Positions 9,190-18,182 of a DNA stretch of 64,000 nt are shown here, in pieces. Below the pieces are notes generated by a model, which had not been told where the DNA came from, made no database searches, and saw only the letters and a program-made list of their open reading frames with translations. The translations under genes and the position numbers were made by a program. The first letter of the stretch is position 1; each line of letters starts with the position of its first letter. Source of the DNA: an uncultured Pelagibacteraceae bacterium (GTDB lineage: Bacteria; Pseudomonadota; Alphaproteobacteria; Pelagibacterales; Pelagibacteraceae); NCBI GenBank assembly GCA_902549495.1, contig CACCVU010000002.1, positions 35,744 through 99,743 on the forward strand. Direction: 5' to 3'.

Positions 9190-10213
9190 ACTCTTTGTTT
9201 TCTTCCCAAATACGCTTCCAGTCAATGTTAGGAGAAAGTCCAAATATAGAATTTATATTTGTAAAATGAACAGCAAGAGAAGGTATAGGTGATATACACA
9301 ATTCTCTTTCATAAATTTCATGTAATGGTTTTTCAAAAGGTGCATGTTCTTTTTTACACATACTTAAATATTTTTCCCAGTATTTTTCTATTATTTGTTT
9401 ACTAGTTAAAAAGGTGCATAAAGTTTCATCCACTTTTCTCCAATGATAATTTTGTCCTAAAAAATTCTGAGTAATACCAGCCCTTGTATATAAATACGGG
9501 TAATCGCTCGGACATATAATTATCTCTTTATTTAATTGTGAGGCTATCCTTTCATATGTAAAAATCATTTCACTTATCGAATTACGTTGATGTAAATAAT
9601 CATCTTCAACAAAATAAATCAAATCTTCACAATTTTTAGCTTCCAACAAAGACTGGTGAATATTGGCCATATTAGAAATTTGATTAGAGGATATATCCTG
9701 TCCCCTTTCATTAATTTTTTCGATTTCTTTTTCGAATTTGGAAACATCTAAATTTATTAAATAATATTCTGTTTTAAATTTTTTAAATATTGAATCTATT
9801 TTTTTTAAGTTTTCTTCCGAGGAATTATGATCAATAACTTTAAAGCTAATTTTTAAATTTTTAAGCTGAGTGTTAGATTTTGCAGAATACAATAATGACC
9901 TAATAGTTCTCAAAGTGTATTCAATTTTTTTCTTTTCAAAAAGCCTGTTTTTATTTTGAGTTAACATATTCACGCTAGTGCATGTTCTAATTATGATATC
10001 TAAAGATTTTACAGGTCTAGTTACTTTAACTATTCCTAATGGAAGATTAATAGAATTTTTGCCAATAATAGTCGCTTCATCATTAATTTTTTTATTGATT
10101 GTAACTATCTCAAATGTATTTTGATCAATAATTTCAAACCCTAACATTCTGCATAATTTGATAAAGATTTTTTTTAAAAATCCTGTTTTTTTTGAATTTT
10201 GAAAGTTTTTCAT
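9188..10213 (-). CDS. Glycosyltransferase-like hypothetical protein
   Basis: VKSLDIIIRTCTSVN..., EDLIYFVEDDYLHQRNSISEM resembles a GT-A DxD-type core. Confidence 0.5.
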   Translation of the reverse strand: MKNFQNSKKTGFLKKIFIKLCRMLGFEIIDQNTFEIVTINKKINDEATIIGKNSINLPLGIVKVTRPVKSLDIIIRTCTSVNMLTQNKNRLFEKKKIEYTLRTIRSLLYSAKSNTQLKNLKISFKVIDHNSSEENLKKIDSIFKKFKTEYYLINLDVSKFEKEIEKINERGQDISSNQISNMANIHQSLLEAKNCEDLIYFVEDDYLHQRNSISEMIFTYERIASQLNKEIIICPSDYPYLYTRAGITQNFLGQNYHWRKVDETLCTFLTSKQIIEKYWEKYLSMCKKEHAPFEKPLHEIYERELCISPIPSLAVHFTNINSIFGLSPNIDWKRIWEENKE

Positions 10214-10251
10214 ACTAGCAAAATATATATAATAGTTTAATTAGTTGATCT

Positions 10252-10650
10252 ATGAGTATTAAATCTTCACAAAAATTGGTTGAAGAAGCCAACGAAATCA
10301 TTGAAACACTAAGTCCATCGGAAATAAAGAGTCTTATTGAAAAAAATGAGATAACTTTAATTGATGTCAGGGACATCAGAGAGCTTTGGAGAGATGGCAC
10401 AATTGAAAATGCAAAACACATCCCAAGAGGTATGCTAGAATTCTGGTTAGATCCTAATAGCAGCTATTATCAAGAGAATAAAATTAAAGATACTAAAAAA
10501 ATGGTTTTCTTCTGTGCAATGGGTTTTAGATCTGCACTTGCTACTAAAGCACTAGTTGATATGGGTTTTAAAAATGTAGCTAATGCTAAAGGTGGATTTG
10601 ATGCTTTAAAAAATGCTGGACTAAAAGTAGTTCAAAAAGATAAAAAATAA
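10252..10650 (+). CDS. Rhodanese-like domain protein
   Basis: ITLIDVRDIRELWRDGTIENAKHIPRGMLEFW, VFFCAMGFRSALATKALVDMGFKNVANAKGGFDAL. Confidence 0.92.
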   Translation: MSIKSSQKLVEEANEIIETLSPSEIKSLIEKNEITLIDVRDIRELWRDGTIENAKHIPRGMLEFWLDPNSSYYQENKIKDTKKMVFFCAMGFRSALATKALVDMGFKNVANAKGGFDALKNAGLKVVQKDKK

Positions 10651-11238
10651 TTATTTACTGGCTTCTTTTAAAACAAATTCAATTCTATCCTGACCCCAGA
10701 AAACTTTATTATTAGATACAAAAGTTGGAGCTCCAAAAACTCCTTTTTCATATGCCTCACTTGTCTTTTTTTTTAAACTTTCCTTAATTAAAGAGGAGGT
10801 GGCTCTTAAAGCAAAAGTTTTTGGATTTACATTTAAGTTTTTTAAAACTTTTTGAATTATATTTTCGTCATTCATATTTAAACCGTCCTGCCAAATAGAG
10901 TTAAATATATTATCAATATAATAGCTTTTAAAATTATCTTCTTCTGCCACAAATACACCCCTCATTAAATTCAAACTTCTAATTGGAAAATAAGAGTTAA
11001 ATTTAAATTTTACGTTATTTCTTTCAGCTATCAATTTACAATCTCTAATCATATGTTTAGCTTTTGCAGGTATAAAAGCTGGAGCCTTAATTCCATGCAA
11101 ATTATGTAAACCACCTAAAAGAATTGGTTTATATCTAATTTTTATTGATGCTTTGTTTTCAATTTTTCTAATTTCCTTATGTGCAAGAAAAGAATATGGA
11201 CTTACAAAATCAAAATAAAAATCAAAAGGCTTAATCAT
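10651..11238 (-). CDS. 2-hydroxychromene-2-carboxylate isomerase / DsbA family
   Basis: FDFYFDFVSPYSFLAHKEI; C-terminal GVFGAPTFVSNNKVFWGQDRIEFV. Confidence 0.9.
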   Translation of the reverse strand: MIKPFDFYFDFVSPYSFLAHKEIRKIENKASIKIRYKPILLGGLHNLHGIKAPAFIPAKAKHMIRDCKLIAERNNVKFKFNSYFPIRSLNLMRGVFVAEEDNFKSYYIDNIFNSIWQDGLNMNDENIIQKVLKNLNVNPKTFALRATSSLIKESLKKKTSEAYEKGVFGAPTFVSNNKVFWGQDRIEFVLKEASK

Positions 11239-11701
11239 TGAAACTAATTTTTTTGGCAAAGAAAATTCTAAAAAACCAATAAATGACTAATCCAATAGGT
11301 CCAGAGAAATAAGTAATTACTAAAGAGGGTATTGTAATAATTTTTGGGATAAAATATTTTCTTGCATCCCTGACTATCCATGCTCCTGCGAATAAGCTAA
11401 TTGAAAGAAAATGGAGCCAAAAAATTAAGAGTAAAATTTCGTTTGCGAACATTGAATATAGTCCATCTAATCCGCCATATAATTCAAACCCACTTAAAAT
11501 ATCATTATCTAAGTAAAGATTGTAAGATAAATAGCCGTAAGCTGTAGCTAAAAGTAGAGGAGCAATAATTGATTGTGCAAAGAAATTTGTAATACCATGG
11601 TTAGGAAAAATAATTAGTAACAACCAAAAAGGAATTACTCCCCAGTTTGCGACTAAATAAATAGTTTCTGAATTTATTAATTCTAAAAGATCATTTATCA
11701 T
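11231..11701 (-). CDS. ABA4-like (DUF4281) membrane protein
   Basis: GGLDGLYSMFANEILLLIFWLHFLSISLFAGAWIVRDARKYFIPKI...SGPIGLVIYW. Confidence 0.65.
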   Translation of the reverse strand: MINDLLELINSETIYLVANWGVIPFWLLLIIFPNHGITNFFAQSIIAPLLLATAYGYLSYNLYLDNDILSGFELYGGLDGLYSMFANEILLLIFWLHFLSISLFAGAWIVRDARKYFIPKIITIPSLVITYFSGPIGLVIYWFFRIFFAKKISFND

Positions 11702-11727
11702 TAAAAATAATATAGTATATTAAATAA

Positions 11728-12288
11728 ATGAATCCCACATTAAATAAAAGTGATTTTGAGGAGCTCACTACAAACTTGAAAGACCTAGCTTACTCTTATT
11801 TAGAAAAATATAATCCGTCAAAACAACAGTTAAAAGTATATCTATTAAAGAAATACTTGTTAAAGATAAAAGGAAGTAGATCTAAAAAAGAAGTTTCCGC
11901 AATTATAGATGAAATAATTTTAAATTTAGAAAAGAATAAGATTTTAAATGATGAGATGTACTCTGACTCAAAGGCTAGGATGTTTTTAAAAAGAGGTTAC
12001 TCCCTTAATAAAATAAATCAGTCATTAAGAAGCAAAGGAATAGAAGATAAATATGTAAAGCAAAGCATTGATAAAATTAAAGAAAATGAAATAGAACCCG
12101 ATTTTGTTTCTGCTTTAAAGCTTTGCAAGAGAAGAAGAATAGGACCTTTAAGACCAGAGAGTAATCGTGAATTATTCTATAAAAAAGATATGGGAATATT
12201 AGCTAGGGGAGGATTTAGTTTTGATTTATCAAAAAGAGTTTTAGATTTGGATACCCAAGAATTTAATAAATTAATCAAGCTTATCTGA
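11728..12288 (+). CDS. recX: Regulatory protein RecX
   Basis: AYSYLEKYNPSKQQLKVYLLKK..., DSKARMFLKRGYSLNKINQSLRSKGI. Confidence 0.8.
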   Translation: MNPTLNKSDFEELTTNLKDLAYSYLEKYNPSKQQLKVYLLKKYLLKIKGSRSKKEVSAIIDEIILNLEKNKILNDEMYSDSKARMFLKRGYSLNKINQSLRSKGIEDKYVKQSIDKIKENEIEPDFVSALKLCKRRRIGPLRPESNRELFYKKDMGILARGGFSFDLSKRVLDLDTQEFNKLIKLI

Positions 12289-12414
12289 TTTTTTGTTTTT
12301 TTCTTCTTCGACTAAAATATCAAGCTTTCTTTTTAATGCATTTCTTACTAGAATAAAAAACAATACACCAAAAAAGGTTACAGAAAGTATTATAATTAAA
12401 ATTGTTTTAATCAT
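12271..12414 (-). CDS. 47-aa single-pass membrane peptide (not in ORF track)
   Basis: Reverse-strand ATG..TAA translating MIKTILIIILSVTFFGVLFFILVRNALKRKLDILVEEEKNKKSDKLD; hydrophobic N-half, charged tail. Confidence 0.5.
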   Translation of the reverse strand: MIKTILIIILSVTFFGVLFFILVRNALKRKLDILVEEEKNKKSDKLD

Positions 12415-13186
12415 TTAAATTTTCAGACCTTTTAATCAATAAACTAGGATTTCTATAATCTTCTTTACCATACAAAAAAGGCTTTTCATCTAATGTCTTG
12501 ATTATTGCTCCAGCATTTTGAGCTATAGCATGTCCCGCAGCGTAATCCCATTCATTTGCTCTTTCTCTAGCTGCGTAAATATCGTATTCACCTGTTGCTA
12601 TTACACAAAATTTATATGAGCTAGCCATTTTTACAATTGAGGTAACATTAAACTCTTTTAATTTGTTTAAAATTATATCTGAAGGTTTAATGACACTAGA
12701 TAAAGCTACAACTTTTCCTTTTGGCTGTTGTTTTTTACAAGAAATCTTTTTTGTTACATTCTCTTCGATCAAATAACTTTCTCCAGGAGAGTACGAAAAA
12801 AAAAGTCTTTTCTTTTTGGGAACACCCACTAGTCCAAGAACCGGTACAGTATTTATTACTAAAGCTGCATTTAATGTATATTCATCTTTTCCAGCTATAT
12901 ATTCTTTTGTCCCATCAATAGGATCAATCAACCAAAAAATTTTCGATTTATTTTTTTCATTAAGATTAACTGTTTCTTCAGAAATAATTGGTATATCAGG
13001 TGTTAAACTAGAAATTTTTTTTGAAATAATGTCATTCACTTTTAAATCTCCATTGCTTACAGGAGAACCATCATCCTTGATCTCAATTTTTAAACCATCG
13101 TTGTAAAGTTTTATTGTATCGTCTCCAGCCTCTATAAAAACATCAATGAGTCCTTCCGCTATTTTTTTTAACTCGGCTTTATTCAC
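12407..13186 (-). CDS. cysQ: 3'(2'),5'-bisphosphate nucleotidase / inositol monophosphatase family (GTG start)
   Basis: ISEE, FWLIDPIDGTKEYIAGKDEYTLNAALV, ANEWDYAAGHAIAQNAGA. Confidence 0.92.
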   Translation of the reverse strand: MNKAELKKIAEGLIDVFIEAGDDTIKLYNDGLKIEIKDDGSPVSNGDLKVNDIISKKISSLTPDIPIISEETVNLNEKNKSKIFWLIDPIDGTKEYIAGKDEYTLNAALVINTVPVLGLVGVPKKKRLFFSYSPGESYLIEENVTKKISCKKQQPKGKVVALSSVIKPSDIILNKLKEFNVTSIVKMASSYKFCVIATGEYDIYAARERANEWDYAAGHAIAQNAGAIIKTLDEKPFLYGKEDYRNPSLLIKRSENLND

Positions 13187-13352
13187 TTTCTACTCTTTCT
13201 AATTTTACGTTTTCGATGTTAATTACTCTTTTTCCATAATTTTCAAAATTAACTGTTACTTTATTACCTATAATAGATTGCACTTGACCTATACCCCATT
13301 CACTATTAGCAGGGTTTTTAACATAATCACCTGGTTCGAAATCAATAAGCAT
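13179..13352 (-). CDS. DUF3553 family protein, 57 aa (not in ORF track)
   Basis: MLIDFEPGDYVKNPANSEWGIGQVQSIIGNKVTVNFENYGKRVINIENVKLERVESE matches the DUF3553 pattern (FEPGDYV..P...EWGIGQVQS...VTVNFE..GK..I). Confidence 0.82.
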   Translation of the reverse strand: MLIDFEPGDYVKNPANSEWGIGQVQSIIGNKVTVNFENYGKRVINIENVKLERVESE

Positions 13353-13391
13353 TATGGAAAATAAATAACAAATATATTATACACTTAAATA

Positions 13392-14519
13392 ATGAATTCA
13401 CTAGGAATTAATAAATCGAAAAAAGAAACAAAAGTAGTTGTTGCAATGTCTGGAGGCGTAGACTCGTCTGTTGTAGCCGCTCTGATGAAAGAGGAGGGTT
13501 ATGATGTTAAAGGTATTACTTTAAAACTTTATGATGATACAAAACAATCTAAAGATGGAAGACAGTGCTGTGCGGGACAAGATATAATGGATGCTAAAAG
13601 AGTCTCAGAAAAAATAAATATTGACCATGAAATTCTGTATTACCAAAAAAAATTTAAATCAGAAGTCATAGACTCTTTTATTGATAGTTATGCAGTTGGA
13701 GAAACCCCTATCCCATGCGTTCAGTGTAATCAGACTGTAAAATTTAGAGATTTATTTAAATATGCTAAAGATTTTAAAGCAGATGCATTAATTACAGGTC
13801 ACTATGTATCAAGAATTCAAAACAATGGTCATGCAAGTATGTATAGAGCTAAAGATATAAATAGAGATCAAAGCTATTTTCTGTTTAGCACAACACAAGA
13901 ACAGCTTGATTATTTGAGATTTCCTTTGGGCGAAATTGATAAATCTGAGACAAGATCCATAGCAAAAAAACTAAACTTAAATGTTGCTGATAAACCGGAT
14001 AGTCAAGATATCTGTTTTGTACCAAATGGTGATTATAGTTCAGTTATAAAAAAATATAGACCCGAGTCATTTCAAAAAGGAGACATAGTTGATCTCAATG
14101 GAGATAAAATCGGTGAACATCAAGGGATAATTAATTATACGATAGGTCAAAGAAAAGGAATAAAAATTTCAAGTGAAAAACCTCTTTACGTAATAAATAT
14201 TAATGCCAATGAGAACAAAGTTATTGTGGGAAATAAAGAAAATTTAGAAATCAAACAAATCCAACTTAGAGAATTAAATATTTTGGCAAACAAAGATGAG
14301 TTTAACGAAATTATTAATATTAAAGTTAGGTCAACAGGTAGACTTTTAAAAGCAAAAATAAAACTTGTTAAAGACTATGCTCAAGTCGAAATCTTAGATA
14401 AAGAGACTGGGATTTCACCGGGACAAGCATGTGTTTTTTATTCAAAAGATACTTTTGGGGATAAAGTTCTAGGAGGTGGCTGGATAGATAAGACTTTTAA
14501 CAATAAGTTATCCACGTAG
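13392..14519 (+). CDS. mnmA: tRNA-specific 2-thiouridylase MnmA
   Basis: [57 protein letters not shown]. Confidence 0.96.
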   Translation: MNSLGINKSKKETKVVVAMSGGVDSSVVAALMKEEGYDVKGITLKLYDDTKQSKDGRQCCAGQDIMDAKRVSEKINIDHEILYYQKKFKSEVIDSFIDSYAVGETPIPCVQCNQTVKFRDLFKYAKDFKADALITGHYVSRIQNNGHASMYRAKDINRDQSYFLFSTTQEQLDYLRFPLGEIDKSETRSIAKKLNLNVADKPDSQDICFVPNGDYSSVIKKYRPESFQKGDIVDLNGDKIGEHQGIINYTIGQRKGIKISSEKPLYVININANENKVIVGNKENLEIKQIQLRELNILANKDEFNEIINIKVRSTGRLLKAKIKLVKDYAQVEILDKETGISPGQACVFYSKDTFGDKVLGGGWIDKTFNNKLST

Positions 14520-14574
14520 TTAACATACAGCTACAAGACACGCATTAAGTGATAACAAATTTCTATAGTATGTG

Positions 14575-14760
14575 ATTTAATGTTTTTAATTAAGAGGCAA
14601 CTCTTAACTGGCCATTTAGGGAAAAACCGAGAGGTTCAAGCTTAAAGGGCAGAAAGGTGAACCTAGTAGCGCTAGAATAGTTCATCGGGAAGGCTTGGCG
14701 GTAGCGCCTAAAACGACGAGCCAAAACTACTAAATTTCTGGGCGAAAGCCTAGAAATTTA
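14575..14760 (+). ncRNA. Candidate structured non-coding RNA of unassigned family
   Basis: About 185 nt, locally GC-richer and non-coding, after a TATAGTAT promoter-like element; hairpins TAAGAG-GCAA-CTCTTA (14591-14606), AACC-GAGA-GGTT, GGTTCA...TGAACC, and a terminal TAAATTTCTGGGC-GAAA-GCCTAGAAATTTA (14731-14760). Boundaries and strand are estimates. Confidence 0.5.
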
Positions 14761-15459
14761 AGTGGTTCTCTTCCAAAAAAATCTTGATAATAGATAAAAT
14801 AAAATTACGCCGACAAAATAATTCCACTCCAACGCATGTTTAAATTGTGTATTTCCTTTTGTAACTAAAATAGGCAAACTTAAAATTGCAACAACCACTA
14901 ATATTGAAACAAGAAAAGCTTTGACCACTAAGACTTTTTTATTAATAAATTTTTCTAATTTATTTTTAAGTTTGTATAAATGGTAAACTAATAAACCCTG
15001 AGCAATAAGCTCAAAAATTATAAATAATAATAAAACAACTCGTCTAAAAAGTTTATAAATTTGAATATCAAATTTTATTCCTAGAAAAATAGAATGAATA
15101 GCTAAAAATATTGCTGATAAAATTCCAAATTTTTTAAAGTTAAAATTAATATCTGAAGAGTATAATTCATTTACTAAATTATTATTTTCTCTCCAATAAT
15201 AATACAATAAAACTGCAGTAAATATCATTGAAGGTTTAAAAATTAGGTATTGGGGAAAGGTTCTTGATGCTCTACTTATAGACAAACTTCCATCTAGATA
15301 AGGAATTGAAAAAGCAGATCTTCCAAGCTGATCAACTGTAAATATGGTTCCTTCTAATAATTCTGGGTTCTGAGATATTATTAAACAAAAATTAATAGCA
15401 AGCAATGGAACTAAAAATATCCAAATACTCAATTTTCTAATTTGAGTTATTGCATGCAT
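14758..15459 (-). CDS. Polytopic membrane protein of unknown function
   Basis: Multiple hydrophobic segments; no recognised motif. Confidence 0.6.
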   Translation of the reverse strand: MHAITQIRKLSIWIFLVPLLAINFCLIISQNPELLEGTIFTVDQLGRSAFSIPYLDGSLSISRASRTFPQYLIFKPSMIFTAVLLYYYWRENNNLVNELYSSDINFNFKKFGILSAIFLAIHSIFLGIKFDIQIYKLFRRVVLLLFIIFELIAQGLLVYHLYKLKNKLEKFINKKVLVVKAFLVSILVVVAILSLPILVTKGNTQFKHALEWNYFVGVILFYLLSRFFWKRTT

Positions 15460-15473
15460 AAATATTTAAATGA

Positions 15474-15557
15474 TTATTTCTTCTTATTTCTTTTTCTAGC
15501 TCTTCTTTTTTTTGATCCGATTTTTCTTCTTCCTCGGTGCTTTTTTGGATAACCCAT
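15474..15557 (-). CDS. 27-aa highly basic peptide, ribosome-associated-like (not in ORF track)
   Basis: MGYPKKHRGRRKIGSKKRRARKRNKKK preceded on the minus strand by AAAAAAGGAGGCAAAAAT-ATG (perfect Shine-Dalgarno). Confidence 0.6.
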   Translation of the reverse strand: MGYPKKHRGRRKIGSKKRRARKRNKKK

Positions 15558-15623
15558 ATTTTTGCCTCCTTTTTTATATCTTAATTAGTAAAGTACTATA
15601 TAAAAGTCAGATATACTTATTTT

Positions 15624-16820
15624 ATGAAAAAGTCTATAAGCACATTCTTAAAACACCCCACTAAAGACAGTACTAATAGGTCTGCAAATCCTCCAGTGAC
15701 TAGAGCCTCAACTATTTTATTCAATTCAATTCAAGAAATGTATCAACATGAATTGAAAATTAAAAAACATAAAAAAGTATCACATTACACCTATGGAAGG
15801 TATGGAAGCACGACGACAATAGAACTCGAAAATATTTTAAAAGAATTAGAGCAGGCTTATCACGTTTTTTTGACAGGAACTGGTTTTGGAGGAATAGCTT
15901 TGGCCTTAATGTCTCTCTGTAGACCAGGAGATGAAATTTTGGTTTCTGATAATGTATATGGTCCAACAAAAGAAATATCTCAAGAATTACTTAGAGAGTT
16001 CAATGTAAGTGCAAAATTTTATAATCCAGATTCATTTGAAGACCTAAAAAATAAAATTTCAAAAAAAACAAAAATGATATTAGTTGAAAATCCTGGAAGT
16101 AATACTTTTGAATTTCAAGATTTATCAAAAATCACTCAGTTAGCAAAAAGAAAAAAAATTTTTACTCTTTTAGACAATACATGGGGAACTCCGCTTTATC
16201 TGAAGCCATTAAAAATTGGTTTTGACATGTCATTTTGTTCTGCAACAAAATATTTTTCAGGTCATTCAGATGCTATGGGTGGTTCTCTAGCTGTTAATAA
16301 AAAAGTTTTTAAAAAGATTATGTTTTTTTATAAATTATCTGGCTACAGAATGTCAGCTGATGAGGCTTATTTAATCATAAGAGGTTTAAGAACTTTAGAC
16401 ACAAGACTAAAACAACATAGTGAGAATACAAAAGTTATTATTAATTTCTTAAAAAGACAAAAAAAAATAAAAGAAATTCTTTACCCTCACAATCCTTCCT
16501 CTAAAAATTATAAACTTTGGAAAAAATATTACTCTGGCGCAACTGGCTTGTTATCAATAGTTATTAAAAGCAAAAAAAAATCTTCTGTTATACAATTTGT
16601 AAATTCGTTAGAATTATTTGGCATAGGATATAGCTGGGGAGGTTTTGAAAGCTTAGCTATACTTCAAGAATTAAAAAATAATAAAAAAGATGAATATTTG
16701 AAAGGACGTCAATTTTACCGATTTAACAAAGATGAATTTATTGTAAGACTACACATTGGATTAGAAGATCCAAAAGATTTAATTAACGATCTAAAAAAAG
16801 GTTTAAAAAAAATTAAGTAA
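15624..16820 (+). CDS. metC: Cystathionine beta-lyase (Cys/Met metabolism PLP enzyme)
   Basis: FLTGTGFGGIALALMSLCRPGDEILV, LLDNTWGTPLYLKPLKIGFDMSFCSATKYFSGHSDAMGG. Confidence 0.88.
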   Translation: MKKSISTFLKHPTKDSTNRSANPPVTRASTILFNSIQEMYQHELKIKKHKKVSHYTYGRYGSTTTIELENILKELEQAYHVFLTGTGFGGIALALMSLCRPGDEILVSDNVYGPTKEISQELLREFNVSAKFYNPDSFEDLKNKISKKTKMILVENPGSNTFEFQDLSKITQLAKRKKIFTLLDNTWGTPLYLKPLKIGFDMSFCSATKYFSGHSDAMGGSLAVNKKVFKKIMFFYKLSGYRMSADEAYLIIRGLRTLDTRLKQHSENTKVIINFLKRQKKIKEILYPHNPSSKNYKLWKKYYSGATGLLSIVIKSKKKSSVIQFVNSLELFGIGYSWGGFESLAILQELKNNKKDEYLKGRQFYRFNKDEFIVRLHIGLEDPKDLINDLKKGLKKIK

Positions 16821-18043
16821 TGAAAAATTTTTTTCCGAATAAAACTGCATTTTATGCTTTAATAGCGGCTTGTTTCGTTGTCTGTGCAACTATGGGAGTA
16901 AGACAAACATTTGGACTTTACTCAAGTGAATTTGAGACAACTGGAGGAACGTCAAATACAGAATTTGGATTAGCGATTGCAGTTCATGCAATCTTTTGGG
17001 GAATCTTTACTCCAATTTTTGGAAGAATTTCTGACAGACTAGGTGGTTATGTTGTAATAGTTCCCGCTTTAATTTTCTACTCGATATCAATGCTGTTAAT
17101 GGGAAATAACTTCATTTCAGGTATGTGGCTACAAATTAATTTAGGTCTACTTGTTGGTTTGGGTTTAGCAGGCGCTGCCGGGACTATTCTTACCCCAATG
17201 ATTTCAAAACATTTTCCAAATGAAAATAGAAGTAAAGCAGCAGGTATTGTTACAGCTTGCGGAGGTTTAGGAATGTTTATATTTCCTATTCTGGCAAATA
17301 TTTTTAAAAATATTTCTTCTTGGCAAATGTCTTTTATTATTTTTTCGATTATTTTATTTTTTATGTGTATACCCGGGTTTTTTGTTAGACTTCCTAAAAA
17401 TCAAGTATCAAATCAAAATACTAATATTGACAATCGAAGTTTAAAAGAAGTGTTAAAAGAATCTTTTGCGCATAAAGGATTTAGATTATTAGTTTTAGGT
17501 TTTTTTGTTTGCGGTTTTCAAATTACTTTAATAGCTACTCATGTCCCAAGATATGTTCAAGATAAAGGGCTAGCAGATTGGACGGGAATGGCTATCCTAG
17601 CATTAATTGGTTTTTTTAACATTATTGGAACTTTAGTGATGGGTTATTTAGGAGATAAATATAGTAAAAAAATACTTTTAAGTGGGCTTTATTTTTTAAG
17701 AGGAATAACATTAATTCTATTTATTTTTTTACCAGCATCAAATCTGTCTGCTGTGTTGTTCGGTACATCTTTTGGATTATTATGGCTTGCTACTGTACCA
17801 GCTACTAACGGTATCGTTGCTCAAATTTTTGGAACAAAAAATTTAACTCTTCTCTTTGGCATTGTATTCCTAAATCATCAATTCGGATCATTTCTGGGAG
17901 CTTACTTAGGAGGTTATTTTTACGATCAATTTGGAAGTTTCGATTACGCTTGGTATCTTGCTATAGTCTTATCATTTATTGCTGCAGCTCTTCACCTTCC
18001 AATAGACGAAAAGCCTCTGGCAACTGTGGATAAAACTATCTAA
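16820..18043 (+). CDS. MFS transporter
   Basis: 12-TM pattern; GRISDRLGGYVVIVPAL loop motif. Confidence 0.88.
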   Translation: MKNFFPNKTAFYALIAACFVVCATMGVRQTFGLYSSEFETTGGTSNTEFGLAIAVHAIFWGIFTPIFGRISDRLGGYVVIVPALIFYSISMLLMGNNFISGMWLQINLGLLVGLGLAGAAGTILTPMISKHFPNENRSKAAGIVTACGGLGMFIFPILANIFKNISSWQMSFIIFSIILFFMCIPGFFVRLPKNQVSNQNTNIDNRSLKEVLKESFAHKGFRLLVLGFFVCGFQITLIATHVPRYVQDKGLADWTGMAILALIGFFNIIGTLVMGYLGDKYSKKILLSGLYFLRGITLILFIFLPASNLSAVLFGTSFGLLWLATVPATNGIVAQIFGTKNLTLLFGIVFLNHQFGSFLGAYLGGYFYDQFGSFDYAWYLAIVLSFIAAALHLPIDEKPLATVDKTI

Positions 18044-18182
18044 GGTTGTAAATTGAGTCCCTAAGTGAATCAAAAGTGAATCAAAACGTGAACATTTTTT
18101 ATTTACAACTCAAAATTGTGGATAATTTTTTTATTTAATCATTCAAATTTTTTTTATAGGCTTGAAATAACAAAGGAGAAAT

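Noticed and set aside
12721-13106. Overlapping plus-strand ORFs (66 and 96 aa) within cysQ
   Set aside because: Antisense to a well-supported phosphatase; no motifs or RBS
14509-14517. TTATCCACG (DnaA-box-like) at the mnmA 3' end
   Set aside because: Single non-exact match inside coding sequence; not treated as an origin element
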